A stretch of 61,397 nt of DNA from Hymenobacter terrestris (lineage in GTDB: Bacteria; Bacteroidota; Bacteroidia; Cytophagales; Hymenobacteraceae), in contig NZ_JABKAV010000019.1 of NCBI RefSeq assembly GCF_013377905.1, positions 1-61,397 of the forward strand. The letters run 5' to 3'. Under the pieces are notes generated by a model, which was given only the letters and a program-made list of their open reading frames with translations, did no database searches and was not told where the DNA came from. The translations under genes and the position numbers were made by a program. Of the stretch, positions 25,194-33,997 are shown piece after piece. Each line of letters opens with the position of its first letter. Position 1 is the stretch's first letter.

Positions 25194-27599
25194 CTAGAAT
25201 TGCGCCTGCAGCGTTACGTAGAAGCCACGGGCGTCGGCCGGGATAATGCCGGGGCCGGGGTAGGCGGTGGCGCGGCGGGTGAAGTAGCGGTTGTCGGTGA
25301 GGTTGTTGAGGCCGGCTTCGAGCTTCAGAAACTTGTACTCGTAGCTGCCCGACAGGTCCATAATCCAATAGGCTGGTATTTCGCCGAACACGGCCGTGGA
25401 CTCGAGTACGCTGTTGGTGGCATCGGTGAACTGGCGACTGGTGTAGGCGTACTGGTAGGCCAGCTTAAGCGGGCCGCGGCGCAGCGTGAGGCCCGCTTTG
25501 GCGATGAGCGAAGGCGCCAGCTCCACCTTTTTGTCGCGGAACACGGCCCTGTCGATGTTGTAGCGGGCATCCACCAGTGTGAGGTTGGAGAATACGCTCA
25601 GACCGGTGCGGGCGTTTTCCCCCTGCAGCAACCGCAGAATGTCGGTTTCCACGAAGGTTTCGAGGCCCAGGTTGCGCGAGCGGCCGATGTTGGTGCGTAG
25701 CAGATAGCCATCGACGGGCAGCAGGCCGATACGGTTTTTGTAGGCCAGATAAAACAGGCTGGCGTCGTAGGTGAACACGCCCGGCCGGCCGCCGCGCAGG
25801 CCCAGGTCGGCGCTGTAGCCCCGTTCGTCGAGCAGGCCCTGGTCCACCCGAATGCCGGGGTTCACCACCCGCATATCGTTGAAGTTGATGGCGCGGTAGT
25901 TCTGCGAGAAGTTGGCGTACACCTCTGCCTGCTCGGTGGGTTTGAAACTGGCGCCGAGTCCGCCCAGCAGCAGGCCGCGGGTGTTCTGGCGCTGCTCGGC
26001 AAACTTTTCTTCCGACAGAAAATTGCCGGCCTGGTCGTACTCCTCGCGGGCAAACGTGCCCCCGGCTTTGGTGCGGATAAACTCGTAGCGCAGGCCGGGC
26101 GTGAGGCTCAGGCGGGGTGTGAGGTTGAAGATGTTCTCGACGAACACGGATGCGTTGCGGCTCGGGTACTTGTAGGCGGCCTGAACGATGGAGACGTTCT
26201 GCTCGGCCGGATAAAACGTGAAATCGGCATCGGCGGCGCGCGAGCCGGGGCCCTGGCGCTGGTCGGTGAAGCCGTGGTAGTAGCGCCCGCCCACTAGCAG
26301 CGTCGAGAACGAGCCACCCAGGGCGTAGCGGTGCAGCAGCCGTAGCTCTGAGCCCACGTTACGGAACTCGTCGCGCAGCAGCAGCCGGATCGAGTTCAGG
26401 TCGTCGGGCCTGTCAATGCGGCTGAGGTTGCCCAGGGCGGTGCGGTCGGCGAGCAGCCCGAAGGTGCGCCAGTTGAGGCGGGTGGCGTCGGAGAAGCGGT
26501 AGTCGGCGGTGGCGGCCAGTAGGTTCCAGTTCACGCGAAACCAGTTGCGGGTGCGCTTGCTCTGGCGGGCATCCTGGGCAAACTCGGCGTCGGTGAGGCC
26601 GCCGGGCTGCTGGGCCAGGTAGTACATGCGGGTGTAGTCGAGCCCGATTTTGAACTTCTCGGTGGCCGCGTGCTGCACGCTGGCGTAGGCTGTATGCACA
26701 TCGAAGCCCGAGTTGGGCCGCCAGCCGTCGCCGCGCTTGTACTGGTAGTAGGCGTAGTAATTGGTGCGCCCGAGCTGGCCGCCCACGCTGTTGAATGAGT
26801 TGAAAAATCCGAACGAGCCGCCCGTCTGCCGGGTCGTGAATTGCACCTTTTTATCAGTTGGACCCTGGCGTAGCACAAAATTCAGCATGCCCCCAAACTG
26901 GGTGCCGTACTGCAACGAGGCCGCTCCGCGCACTACCTCAATGCGGTCCAGGGCCTCGGTAGGAGGCGTGTAATAGCTCTCGGGGTAGCCCAGCGCGTCG
27001 GCCGAAATGTCGTAGCCGTTCTGGCGGGTATTGAAGTTGGCGGTGCGGTTGGGGCTCAGTCCGCGCCCGCCAATGCCCAGTTGAATGCCCGCCCCGTCGC
27101 TTTCCCAGATGTTGAGGCCGGCCACTTTGGCAAACACCTGCCGGGCGTTGTTGGTGGCCAGGTTGGCCGTTACGTTCTCCAGCTCGATTACCTCCGTTTT
27201 TTTGGCCTCATAAATAGCCGTGCCCTCCACCGAATTCAGCCGCCGGATACCAAAGCCCTGCTCGCGCTGGCCCTCCACGTTCACCTCGCTCAGCTTCACA
27301 TCCGAAGGTGCGAGGGCAAAATCCAGCGTGGCATCGGCCGTTAGCTCTACGGGTTTGGTGATGGAAGTGAACTGCTCGGCAAAGGCCGTGAGGGCGTAGG
27401 TGCCGGCCGGCAGCTCGCCGAACTGGTAGCGTCCCTGCGCATCGGTGCGCGTGAGCTGGCCCGAGTTGGTAAGCAGCACTTCCGCCTGCGCCACCGGCCG
27501 GCCCGTGCGCGCATCCGTTACCCGGCCGCTCAGCGTCAGGTTCTGGCCGAGGGCGGGCAGCGTGAAAAGCAGCAGGAGCAGAAGCAGCAAGCGGGACAT
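25194..27599 (-). CDS. TonB-dependent receptor, FecA-like, with carboxypeptidase-like domain
   Basis: This 801-residue outer-membrane receptor has a signal peptide to about residue 19 and a carboxypeptidase-regulatory-like beta domain at about 20-100. TonB-box-like KLSEVNVEG lies at 102-110, then the plug domain (ARQVFAKVAGLNIWESDGAG, RIEVVRGAASLQYGTQFGG), then a 22-strand barrel ending in Phe (LQAQF), the signal for outer-membrane insertion. Resemblance is to receptors for Fe(III)-dicitrate and similar chelates; the ligand is inferred. Its neighbours (imelysin, HTTM, DUF4856) support an iron role. The ATG at 27599 follows a -7 motif. Confidence 0.9.
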   Translation of the reverse strand: MSRLLLLLLLLFTLPALGQNLTLSGRVTDARTGRPVAQAEVLLTNSGQLTRTDAQGRYQFGELPAGTYALTAFAEQFTSITKPVELTADATLDFALAPSDVKLSEVNVEGQREQGFGIRRLNSVEGTAIYEAKKTEVIELENVTANLATNNARQVFAKVAGLNIWESDGAGIQLGIGGRGLSPNRTANFNTRQNGYDISADALGYPESYYTPPTEALDRIEVVRGAASLQYGTQFGGMLNFVLRQGPTDKKVQFTTRQTGGSFGFFNSFNSVGGQLGRTNYYAYYQYKRGDGWRPNSGFDVHTAYASVQHAATEKFKIGLDYTRMYYLAQQPGGLTDAEFAQDARQSKRTRNWFRVNWNLLAATADYRFSDATRLNWRTFGLLADRTALGNLSRIDRPDDLNSIRLLLRDEFRNVGSELRLLHRYALGGSFSTLLVGGRYYHGFTDQRQGPGSRAADADFTFYPAEQNVSIVQAAYKYPSRNASVFVENIFNLTPRLSLTPGLRYEFIRTKAGGTFAREEYDQAGNFLSEEKFAEQRQNTRGLLLGGLGASFKPTEQAEVYANFSQNYRAINFNDMRVVNPGIRVDQGLLDERGYSADLGLRGGRPGVFTYDASLFYLAYKNRIGLLPVDGYLLRTNIGRSRNLGLETFVETDILRLLQGENARTGLSVFSNLTLVDARYNIDRAVFRDKKVELAPSLIAKAGLTLRRGPLKLAYQYAYTSRQFTDATNSVLESTAVFGEIPAYWIMDLSGSYEYKFLKLEAGLNNLTDNRYFTRRATAYPGPGIIPADARGFYVTLQAQF

Positions 27600-27626
27600 T
27601 GGGCGGGGGTGAGGTGAATCGGGGTG

Positions 27627-27634
27627 CAAAAGTA
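27627..27634 (-). promoter_or_regulatory. Putative internal promoter TACTTTTG for TonB receptor
   Basis: The minus strand reads TACTTTTG, 27 bases before the receptor ATG. It excludes an upstream start at 27629. The palindrome found at the locus head (31603-31621) is not repeated here. Confidence 0.6.
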
Positions 27635-27699
27635 CGCTTATACTGAGCGAGATACTACGGTAGGAGAGCAGTTGAGCCTCTTCCCTACGGCAGCCGAAA

Positions 27700-29076
27700 T
27701 CATTTGCCCGTCGGCTCGACCTGCTCTAGCGGAAGAATCCAGGCCTTAGCCCCGAAGCCTTCCTGCTGTTGAGCCAAGTTGAGCTTGGGGTTGATGAGCA
27801 GGCGGGAACTGCGGCCGTTGAGCGTTACGTACGCTTCGGCCCGCACCTGCGGGTTGGGCACGCCGCGGCGGCGGTAGTCGTCGCGCAGGACGTGGGCGAA
27901 CTGCAGCAACATATCGGGCTGGGTGGCTACCTGCTTTTCCTGCGTTACGGTAAGGTAGTCGCGGTTGCGAATTTCGGTTTCATGGCCCGTGCGCGGGTCG
28001 AGCACATAGAAAAAGGCCGTACCGCTTTTCTCCATCAGCATCACCCGCCACGAAAAACGGTAGCCCTGCTCGCTCCAGAACAAGTCGCCCGGGTACAGCA
28101 GAAACCGCCACGGTAGCAGCACCTGCACCAGCAGCCACAGCCCTAGCGCCACTACCAGCCCCCGCGGCGCGGCCGAAAGTGCAGAGTGTGCCGGAGTCGT
28201 TTCCGGCACCCCAGCCGGCTGGCCCAGCAGGCGGCGGCCCCAGCCCAGCAGCTTTTCATGGAAGGAAGCCGGAAAGAATAGCAGTGTGCTCACCATCATA
28301 ATGTAGGGGAACATACCGATCTGAAACAGCACTGCCGTGAGTACGTGAAACACCACCACCGTGGCGTAGGCCCAGTAGCGGGTGCGCCGCGCGCTCAGAA
28401 AGAACGGAATCGTGAGGTCGTAGAACGCGCCGAACCAGCTGAACGCGTAGGCCACCCAGAGCTGGTCGAAAAACCAGCCGATGATCGGTAAATCGGTGTG
28501 GGCGGGCAGCCACAGGCGTAGCGGCATGGCCTCAAAGAGCCAGTCGGGGTTCAGCTTGGCCACGCCGGCGAAGAAGTATACCATGCCCATCTGGGTACGC
28601 AGCAGCAGCCCCGCCCACTGCGGCACCGTGGACCGCCACCGCTCCGGCTGCCAGCGCGCATCGAGCGAAAACTGCGCGTTGGCCGGCACCCAAATCAATA
28701 AAAAAGCCACTACCGACACGAAGTAGTAGTGGTTGAGGTAGTTGCTCTTGTCCAGCAACTCAACGTAGGTAAACGCCAGGAAAAATAGCCCCGCCGACCA
28801 GCGGTACCACGCGCCCAGCATAATTCCCAACGCCCCGAGCGCCATCAGTCCGAACACCACGGGCATACCCACGGCCCCAGCCGGCTGTACCCACTCGAAC
28901 CCGTAATACGGGAAGAACACCTTGGGTGCCACGTACAGGTCGGTAATCCAGCCTTTGGCCGCAAACCGCGCAATACTGGCCAGCATCATGCCGCCAAACA
29001 GCACCCGAAACACCACCAGCGGCGCCGCCGAAACCGGCCGCATCAACCAGGAAGTGGAAGGGTTGAGGGTGGACAT
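27700..29076 (-). CDS. HTTM-domain protein, vitamin K-dependent gamma-carboxylase homologue
   Basis: This 458-residue membrane protein has several helices in its first 300 residues and a soluble C-terminal beta-rich part (about 350-458). The segment LLDKSNYLNHYYFVSVVAFL at 107-126 aligns with the human gamma-carboxylase stretch around the catalytic Lys218 (LDKTSWNNHSYL), giving Lys110 and His116 here. Bacterial relatives are annotated HTTM and their reactions are mostly unknown. The position between imelysin and a TonB receptor suggests a role in metal uptake or in modifying a partner. The ATG at 29076 gives a soluble N-terminal tail. Confidence 0.87.
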   Translation of the reverse strand: MSTLNPSTSWLMRPVSAAPLVVFRVLFGGMMLASIARFAAKGWITDLYVAPKVFFPYYGFEWVQPAGAVGMPVVFGLMALGALGIMLGAWYRWSAGLFFLAFTYVELLDKSNYLNHYYFVSVVAFLLIWVPANAQFSLDARWQPERWRSTVPQWAGLLLRTQMGMVYFFAGVAKLNPDWLFEAMPLRLWLPAHTDLPIIGWFFDQLWVAYAFSWFGAFYDLTIPFFLSARRTRYWAYATVVVFHVLTAVLFQIGMFPYIMMVSTLLFFPASFHEKLLGWGRRLLGQPAGVPETTPAHSALSAAPRGLVVALGLWLLVQVLLPWRFLLYPGDLFWSEQGYRFSWRVMLMEKSGTAFFYVLDPRTGHETEIRNRDYLTVTQEKQVATQPDMLLQFAHVLRDDYRRRGVPNPQVRAEAYVTLNGRSSRLLINPKLNLAQQQEGFGAKAWILPLEQVEPTGK

Positions 29077-29110
29077 GAGACAAGTGAGAGGAGAAACGGT
29101 TTAATGAGAA

Positions 29111-29234
29111 CGTGTCATGCTGAGCGCGGCGGAGCGTAGTCGAAGCATTTCTACCGCTGTAGTAAACCTAGTAGCAGGAATACCACTGCGGTAGAGATGC
29201 TTCGACTACGCTCCGCCGCGCTCAGCATGACACG
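29111..29234. repeat. Family 1 intergenic palindrome, longest copy
   Basis: Arms of 47 bases, 29111-29157 and 29188-29234, differ at one or two positions. Each starts CGTGTCATGCTGAGCGCGGC. It lies inside the presumed operon, between the imelysin stop and the HTTM start. Confidence 0.92.
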
Positions 29235-29250
29235 CCTTCAGATACTTCGG

Positions 29251-30369
29251 TTAGTCGCCGTCGTTGTCGGCGTAGGTAATGGATACGCCGAGGGCCGAAG
29301 GCATATCGGTTTTGGTGAGGATGATGAGCTTCTGGAACTCGTCATAAACCTTATTAACGCTGGCCGGCTGGGTGGCTACAGCCTGGGTGAGCGGGCCGGG
29401 CACCGCATCAATGGCAGTCAGCACGGCATCAAACTGCTGGCTGATGGCGTCGGCCAGCGGCTTGCCGTTGTATTGGGCCTTCACGTGGGTAAGGTAATCG
29501 TCGAGGCCCAGGCCATTGGCAGTGCCAGCCTGACCCAGAAACAGCGCCTTTTGGGCCTGCACGTTGCGCTTAAGCAGTTCCAGCGAAAGGTTGCCATAGG
29601 GCGACTCGGCCCTGGTTGGCTGGGCCGTACCCGCCGTGAAGCGACCAGCCGGAACGCCCACTTTGAAGCGCTTGGTTACGTCAATGTCGGAATTGAGCTG
29701 GTTGACCAGGTTGGCTACCGCGCTGCCCACGGCCGTGCCGGTAGACTGCTGGAAGGTGGTGGTGTAGCCGCCGCCCAGCCACTTATTGTAGGTCACTTCA
29801 GTGCGCTGCTTGATTTCGGCCGCTACGGCCTTGGCGTAGGCCCCGCGGGCCGCCGAAGCCGTAAACTTCGCCGCTACTGCCGTGGGCGTCGCGCCTTCAT
29901 ACAGCAAGTAGTCGAGGGCCGGAAAGCCTTTGGCCGACAGGTTGGCGGTTGTGCTCAAATCGTAAGAACCAGCCCCGATATTGGCTTCAATCCGGTCGGT
30001 CGAGGTGGGGTAGATGTTGAGGTTGGACCGCAGCATCTGCTCTTCGGAAGGGCCAAACTCATAGGAGCTCATGGCCTGCCAGGCTAAGTTGGCTTCGCGC
30101 AGCTCGGCGCGGGCCGTTTGTAGGGTAGCCTCCGATGGGCTGGCCGCAAAGGCCGAAACGGCTGCGCTCAACTGACTCGACTCGGTGCTCAACTCGCGCA
30201 AACCGGGTACAATCAGCTGGTCGGAATAGTTGGCCAGCATGGCGGCCCGGTCGAATGAGTCGGCGGGGGCGGCGTTTTCCGACTTGCTGTCGGAACTGCA
30301 GGAAGCCAGCAGGGCCAGGCTAAAGGTGGCGGCCATCAGGCGCAACGTTTTCAGGTTAGGTAGCAGCAT
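29251..30369 (-). CDS. Imelysin-family (M75) lipoprotein
   Basis: This 372-residue lipoprotein has its lipobox at LLASC (Cys 24). The body is helical, with the imelysin pattern: ANLAWQAMSSYEFGP near 90, IEANIGAGSYDL, and KGFPALDYLLYEG near 147-159. The last takes the place of the classical GxHxxE segment with the His replaced, as in many Bacteroidota members. Imelysins are iron-regulated surface or periplasmic proteins linked to iron uptake; peptidase activity is doubtful. The ATG at 30369 gives the lipoprotein signal. Confidence 0.88.
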   Translation of the reverse strand: MLLPNLKTLRLMAATFSLALLASCSSDSKSENAAPADSFDRAAMLANYSDQLIVPGLRELSTESSQLSAAVSAFAASPSEATLQTARAELREANLAWQAMSSYEFGPSEEQMLRSNLNIYPTSTDRIEANIGAGSYDLSTTANLSAKGFPALDYLLYEGATPTAVAAKFTASAARGAYAKAVAAEIKQRTEVTYNKWLGGGYTTTFQQSTGTAVGSAVANLVNQLNSDIDVTKRFKVGVPAGRFTAGTAQPTRAESPYGNLSLELLKRNVQAQKALFLGQAGTANGLGLDDYLTHVKAQYNGKPLADAISQQFDAVLTAIDAVPGPLTQAVATQPASVNKVYDEFQKLIILTKTDMPSALGVSITYADNDGD

Positions 30370-30468
30370 CGAAGGAGGAAGAAAAGCAAAGGGCAACCTC
30401 AGTCCGAATAACGGAAAAGGGCTGCCAGATGCAGGTAACAGGTCCGGCGGGTGCCAGGTTCAACTTAT

Positions 30469-31578
30469 TTATATGCTGCCTTTGATGGCATCGAGGCCGT
30501 AGGCAGAGCTGAGCAGGTTGAGGGCGTCGTTGATGTCGGCGCCGGTTGTGGCGTAGAAGTTGTCGCCGAGCTTGGCCATCACCTGGGCGTAAGTAGCGTC
30601 GCTGATTTTGCGGTCCTTCCGGTAGCGCAGACCCATTACGAAGCCCCGGGCCTCGGAGAGGTAGTGGCTCTTGAGGGCCTGGTCGGCCACTGCACCCTTG
30701 GCGATGTTCAGCTCATGCATGGCCGACGAGACAACGAGCGTCTCCCAGTTGGTGCGTAGCGTGGCGGCCGCTTCGGTTTTGCCGGCCATGTCGTTGTTGG
30801 AAATAGCGGCCCGGCCTTTCCGGAAAGCATCCATCAGGATTTTGTTCGATTTCAATGCCGGGTCAACCTGGTTGCTGTAGTTCGCCCAGTACTTGAGGCC
30901 CGTCGTGTTAGCCGGGAAATCAACCGGAGCTCCGAAGTAGCCAAACGCCTCATCCCAGTGGTGCTCCATGGCCGTGCCTTCGCCGGGCTTCACGGTTTTG
31001 TTATCTACGGCGTTGCCAATCTTGTCCTCCGTCAGGTAGCTGTCTACGGCCTGGTAATAGAACACGGCGCCCATCAGACCCTTCTGAATGAGCTGGCCCA
31101 ACTCCACGCCCTTGGCGTTTACGAGGTACTTCTTGGTGCCATCGGCCGAGGTGAGGATACCGGCGGTGCCATTAGTAGCAGGCACCCGGGCACTGAGGCT
31201 GGCCGTGGCCACATCCTGCAGGTAGCCGTCGTATTCGGCCTGCACGGTGCTCAGCGTTTTGTCGCGCAACTGCTTGCCGGCTGTGTTCAGTTCGGTGGCC
31301 GCGAAGGGGCTGCTGGTGTTGGCATACATGTTCTGCAGCTTCTGGGCATTGAGCACCGCGCCGGTATTGGCGGTTTTGATGTAGGTGTCCATCTCGCCGA
31401 GCATGGCCAGGCGGGCCTGCTGGCCGCTGTAGTTCACGTTGGCGAAGCTGTAGGTAACAGGCACCTCATACGTTGGCGCGTTCGGCGTTATCTCGTCTTT
31501 ATCATCGGAGCAGGCGGTGAAAGTGGCAGAGGCCAAGGCCAGAGAAGCAAGCGTGAACAAGCGGGCAGGGAAACGCAT
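30469..31578 (-). CDS. DUF4856 lipoprotein
   Basis: This 369-residue lipoprotein has its lipobox at FTAC (Cys 23), followed by an acidic tether (SDDKDE). The rest is a helical domain with YSFANVNYSGQQARLAMLGE, TAMEHHWDEAFGYFGAPVDF and HELNIAKGAV, which I recognise as DUF4856. It usually stands beside imelysin genes in this phylum. The function is unknown; the His/Glu/Asp-rich MEHHWDEAF segment could bind a metal. It is the first gene of the locus; the ATG at 31578 lies about 40 bases after the expected transcription start. Confidence 0.85.
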   Translation of the reverse strand: MRFPARLFTLASLALASATFTACSDDKDEITPNAPTYEVPVTYSFANVNYSGQQARLAMLGEMDTYIKTANTGAVLNAQKLQNMYANTSSPFAATELNTAGKQLRDKTLSTVQAEYDGYLQDVATASLSARVPATNGTAGILTSADGTKKYLVNAKGVELGQLIQKGLMGAVFYYQAVDSYLTEDKIGNAVDNKTVKPGEGTAMEHHWDEAFGYFGAPVDFPANTTGLKYWANYSNQVDPALKSNKILMDAFRKGRAAISNNDMAGKTEAAATLRTNWETLVVSSAMHELNIAKGAVADQALKSHYLSEARGFVMGLRYRKDRKISDATYAQVMAKLGDNFYATTGADINDALNLLSSAYGLDAIKGSI

Positions 31579-31602
31579 GGGTCGTAATAGAGAGTAGTTG
31601 TT

Positions 31603-31621
31603 TAGAATCGTTTCGATTATA
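31603..31621. promoter_or_regulatory. Palindromic operator candidate over the start site of the iron locus
   Basis: TAGAATCG-TTT-CGATTATA has 8-base arms with one mismatch, centred on TTT. It begins three bases past the -7 element of the minus-strand promoter, so it covers the expected transcription start. That position suits a repressor such as a Fur-type regulator; which regulator is an inference. Confidence 0.6.
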
Positions 31622-31624
31622 GAA

Positions 31625-31632
31625 CAAAAGTA
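31625..31632 (-). promoter_or_regulatory. Promoter of the DUF4856-imelysin locus, TACTTTTG
   Basis: Exact -7 element on the minus strand, 46 bases before the DUF4856 ATG. The AT-rich stretch upstream (about 31650-31700) is unlike the GC-rich surroundings and may hold further sites. Confidence 0.7.
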
Positions 31633-31787
31633 GAGGTCAATGTTCAAGCTCGCAAGCTTATCTTTAATTATTTTAAATAAGAATAAGCAGGCAATAGGTC
31701 GGTTCATTCGCTCAACACTACTTAAAATATGCGCATAGAATGCAGAATCAAGCTTTCTAAAAGCTGCCGCCATGATGCTCTGTTATA

Positions 31788-32011
31788 AAAGAGAAAAGCC
31801 CCGTTCGGACTTACCGGCTTGTCCTTACCCAAAACTCGAACGCCCTTCCAGCCGTGCGGCTGGAAGGGCGTTTTGGCGCGGTTGCCTATCCGGTTTACCG
31901 CTTTTCAAGCGGGGGCAGCCAGCGAGAAAAGGCCTTGGCGTTACCTCGGCGAGGTCGGAAAAAGATTTGGGTAAGGACAAGTTCGGACTTACCGGCGGGG
32001 CTTTTCTCTTT
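31788..32011. repeat. Composite inverted-repeat element with direct-repeat core
   Basis: Outer 16-base arms (31788-31803 and 31996-32011, AAAGAGAAAAGCCCCG) are inverted. Next come 14-base copies of TTCGGACTTACCGG at 31804-31817 and 31982-31995 in direct orientation, then inverted 16-base arms CTTGTCCTTACCCAAA at 31818-31833 and 31966-31981. Inside are a 15-base hairpin (31839-31853 with 31858-31872) and smaller ones at 31898-31912 and about 31941-31953. No open frame of note is present. It lies 37 bases past the OYE stop and may also terminate that gene. Confidence 0.85.
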
Positions 32012-32048
32012 GCACGTGCTACCGGGTCAGGCAGACTGCCCAAGCTGG

Positions 32049-33158
32049 TTATGCCGGTTGCTGTGCCTCGGCCAAAGCCGGGTAGTCGGTGTAACCCTGG
32101 TGCAGGCCTTGGGGGCCCGGGCCGTAGTAGGTCGACTGGTCGCCCTCAGCTAGTTCGGTACCGGCCTCCATGCGCTCCGGCAAATCGGGGTTGCTAATGA
32201 ATGGGCGGCCAAACGCTACGAGGTCGGCGCGGCCCTTCTGCAGTTCTTCCTCGGCCTTGGCAGCGTCGTACTCGCTGCTTAGAATGAATGTGTTGGTGAA
32301 GGCACGGCGCATAATTCCCACGGTGTCGGCCGAGGCCGCCGGGGCCTTAATGGTTTCGGGGTTGATGAGGTGCAGGTACACCAGATTGCGGCTTTGCAGC
32401 TCGGTGGCTAGGTACTCGTAAAAGTCGTTGACGCCCTCGTAGGCCCCCATATCGTTGAACGTGCCCCAGGGCGAGAGCCGGATGCCGGTGCGCTCGGCTC
32501 CAATAGCTGCTATGGTAGCATCGGCCACTTCCAGCACAAAGCGGGCGCGGTTTTCGGCCGAGCCACCGTATTCGTCGGTGCGCTGGTTGGTGTTGGGGTT
32601 GAGAAACTGCTCCAGCAGGTAGCCGTTAGCCGCGTGCAACTCTACGCCATCAAAACCAGCCTCCACGGCTAGTTTGGCAGCCTTGGCGAAGTCCTGGATT
32701 ACCTGTTTTACCTCGGCCGTCGTCATGGCACGGGGCTCGGGGTGGGGCTGCATCTGCTGCTGGTCGGTCCACATTTCGCCGCCGGCCTTTACGGCCGATG
32801 GAGCTACCATCTCTGCACCCTCGGGCAAGTTGAGGGGGTGGCCAATGCGGCCGGTGTGCATGAACTGCACAAAAATGCGGCCCTCGCGGGCGTGTACGGC
32901 GTCGGTTACCAGCTTCCAGCCTGCTACCTGCTCGGCATTGAACAGGCCCGGAATACGGGCGTAACCCAAACCGTCGATATTCGGGGCCGTGCCCTCGGCA
33001 ATAATGAGGCCGGCCGAAGCGCGCTGCGCATAGTACTCGGCTACCAGCGGGCCGGGCACGTTGCCCAGCGAGCGGGCGCGCGTCATGGGGGCCATTACTA
33101 CTTTATTGCGGAGGGTAATTGGGCCGAGCTGGGCAGCCGAAAAGAGCTTGTCAGACAT
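32049..33158 (-). CDS. Old yellow enzyme family ene-reductase (NemA-like)
   Basis: This 369-residue FMN-dependent TIM-barrel enzyme reduces activated C=C bonds with NAD(P)H. MAPMTRARS at 22-30 is the classical (not thermophilic-like) N-terminus, VELHAANGYLLEQFLNP carries the His/Asn substrate pair, NQRTDEYGGS follows, and LVAFGRPFISNPDLP near the end binds the FMN phosphate. The true substrate is unknown; electrophile detoxification is usual. The ATG at 33158 is preferred over one 38 codons upstream that overlaps the SOD terminator region. Confidence 0.93.
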   Translation of the reverse strand: MSDKLFSAAQLGPITLRNKVVMAPMTRARSLGNVPGPLVAEYYAQRASAGLIIAEGTAPNIDGLGYARIPGLFNAEQVAGWKLVTDAVHAREGRIFVQFMHTGRIGHPLNLPEGAEMVAPSAVKAGGEMWTDQQQMQPHPEPRAMTTAEVKQVIQDFAKAAKLAVEAGFDGVELHAANGYLLEQFLNPNTNQRTDEYGGSAENRARFVLEVADATIAAIGAERTGIRLSPWGTFNDMGAYEGVNDFYEYLATELQSRNLVYLHLINPETIKAPAASADTVGIMRRAFTNTFILSSEYDAAKAEEELQKGRADLVAFGRPFISNPDLPERMEAGTELAEGDQSTYYGPGPQGLHQGYTDYPALAEAQQPA

Positions 33159-33258
33159 TGGATTCAAAATGATGTAGATACATTGATTGGTTCTTAAGCG
33201 TATCTGCTCGCAAAAGGTTTGCTGTCCTGGTAAAAAAACTGCCGGCGAGCCACAAAAA

Positions 33259-33286
33259 AACCTCCGCCCCAAATGGAGCGGAGGTT
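33259..33286 (-). terminator. Terminator after superoxide dismutase gene
   Basis: Nine-base perfect stem (33259-33267 and 33278-33286, AACCTCCGC and complement), followed on the minus strand by a run of seven T. It lies about 75 bases past the sod stop. Confidence 0.85.
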
Positions 33287-33362
33287 TTAACGGTGCCTTT
33301 GTTGTTCAGAAACTACAAGTTATTTGAGCCGAACTACGAAGAACAGGCAACGAAAAACAAGG

Positions 33363-33968
33363 TTAAGCAGCTTGGAAGCGCTTGTTCACCTCGTCCCAGT
33401 TGATGAGGTTGTAGAAGGCGGCCACGTAGTCGGGGCGCTTGTTCTGGTACTTGAGGTAGTAGGCGTGCTCCCACACATCGATACCGAGCAGCGGGGTGCC
33501 TTTAACACCGGCATCGGGCATGAGCGGATTGTCCTGGTTGGGCGTCGAGCCGATAGTCAGCGAGCCATCGGCCTGCTTGCACAGCCAGGCCCAACCCGAG
33601 CCGAAGCGCGTGCCGGCGGCCTTCGTGAATTCTTCCTTGAACTTCTCGTAGCCACCAAACGACTTGGTGATGGCCTCGGCCACGGCACCAGTAGGCTCGC
33701 CGCCGCCTTTAGGGCTCAGCACCTGCCAGAACATGGAGTGGTTCCAGTGGCCGCCGCCGTTGTTGCGCACGGCCGTGGGGGCGGCGGCAATGTTATGCAT
33801 CAAATCATCCAGGCTCTTACCTTCCATATCAGTGCCGGCAATGGCATTGTTGAGGTTGGTAACGTAGGCCTGGTGGTGCTTGTCGTGGTGGATCTGCATG
33901 GTTTGCGCATCAATGTGCGGCTCCAGTGCATCAAAAGCATACGGAAGGGCGGGCAGTTCGAAAGCCAT
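33363..33968 (-). CDS. Superoxide dismutase, Mn/Fe family
   Basis: This 201-residue enzyme converts superoxide to peroxide and oxygen. Metal ligands are His27, His77 ([11 protein letters not shown]), Asp164 and His168 (DVWEHAYYL). Gly-rich GGGH and a Gln at 145 (NQDNP) are the Mn-type second-sphere residues, so Mn or cambialistic use is likely. The absence of a signal peptide makes it cytosolic. A 38-base inverted repeat lies directly upstream, where the promoter should be. Confidence 0.96.
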   Translation of the reverse strand: MAFELPALPYAFDALEPHIDAQTMQIHHDKHHQAYVTNLNNAIAGTDMEGKSLDDLMHNIAAAPTAVRNNGGGHWNHSMFWQVLSPKGGGEPTGAVAEAITKSFGGYEKFKEEFTKAAGTRFGSGWAWLCKQADGSLTIGSTPNQDNPLMPDAGVKGTPLLGIDVWEHAYYLKYQNKRPDYVAAFYNLINWDEVNKRFQAA

Positions 33969-33997
33969 AGTAGAAAGGGTTTAGGTGAGAGTTTGCT

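Noticed and set aside
29251..30369. Active M75 metallopeptidase
   Set aside because: The GxHxxE-like segment reads GFPALDY, lacking the His, so a peptidase call is not supported; kept as imelysin family only.
31788..32011. Insertion sequence
   Set aside because: Inverted ends exist, but there is no transposase frame and no clear target duplication; listed only as a repeat element.
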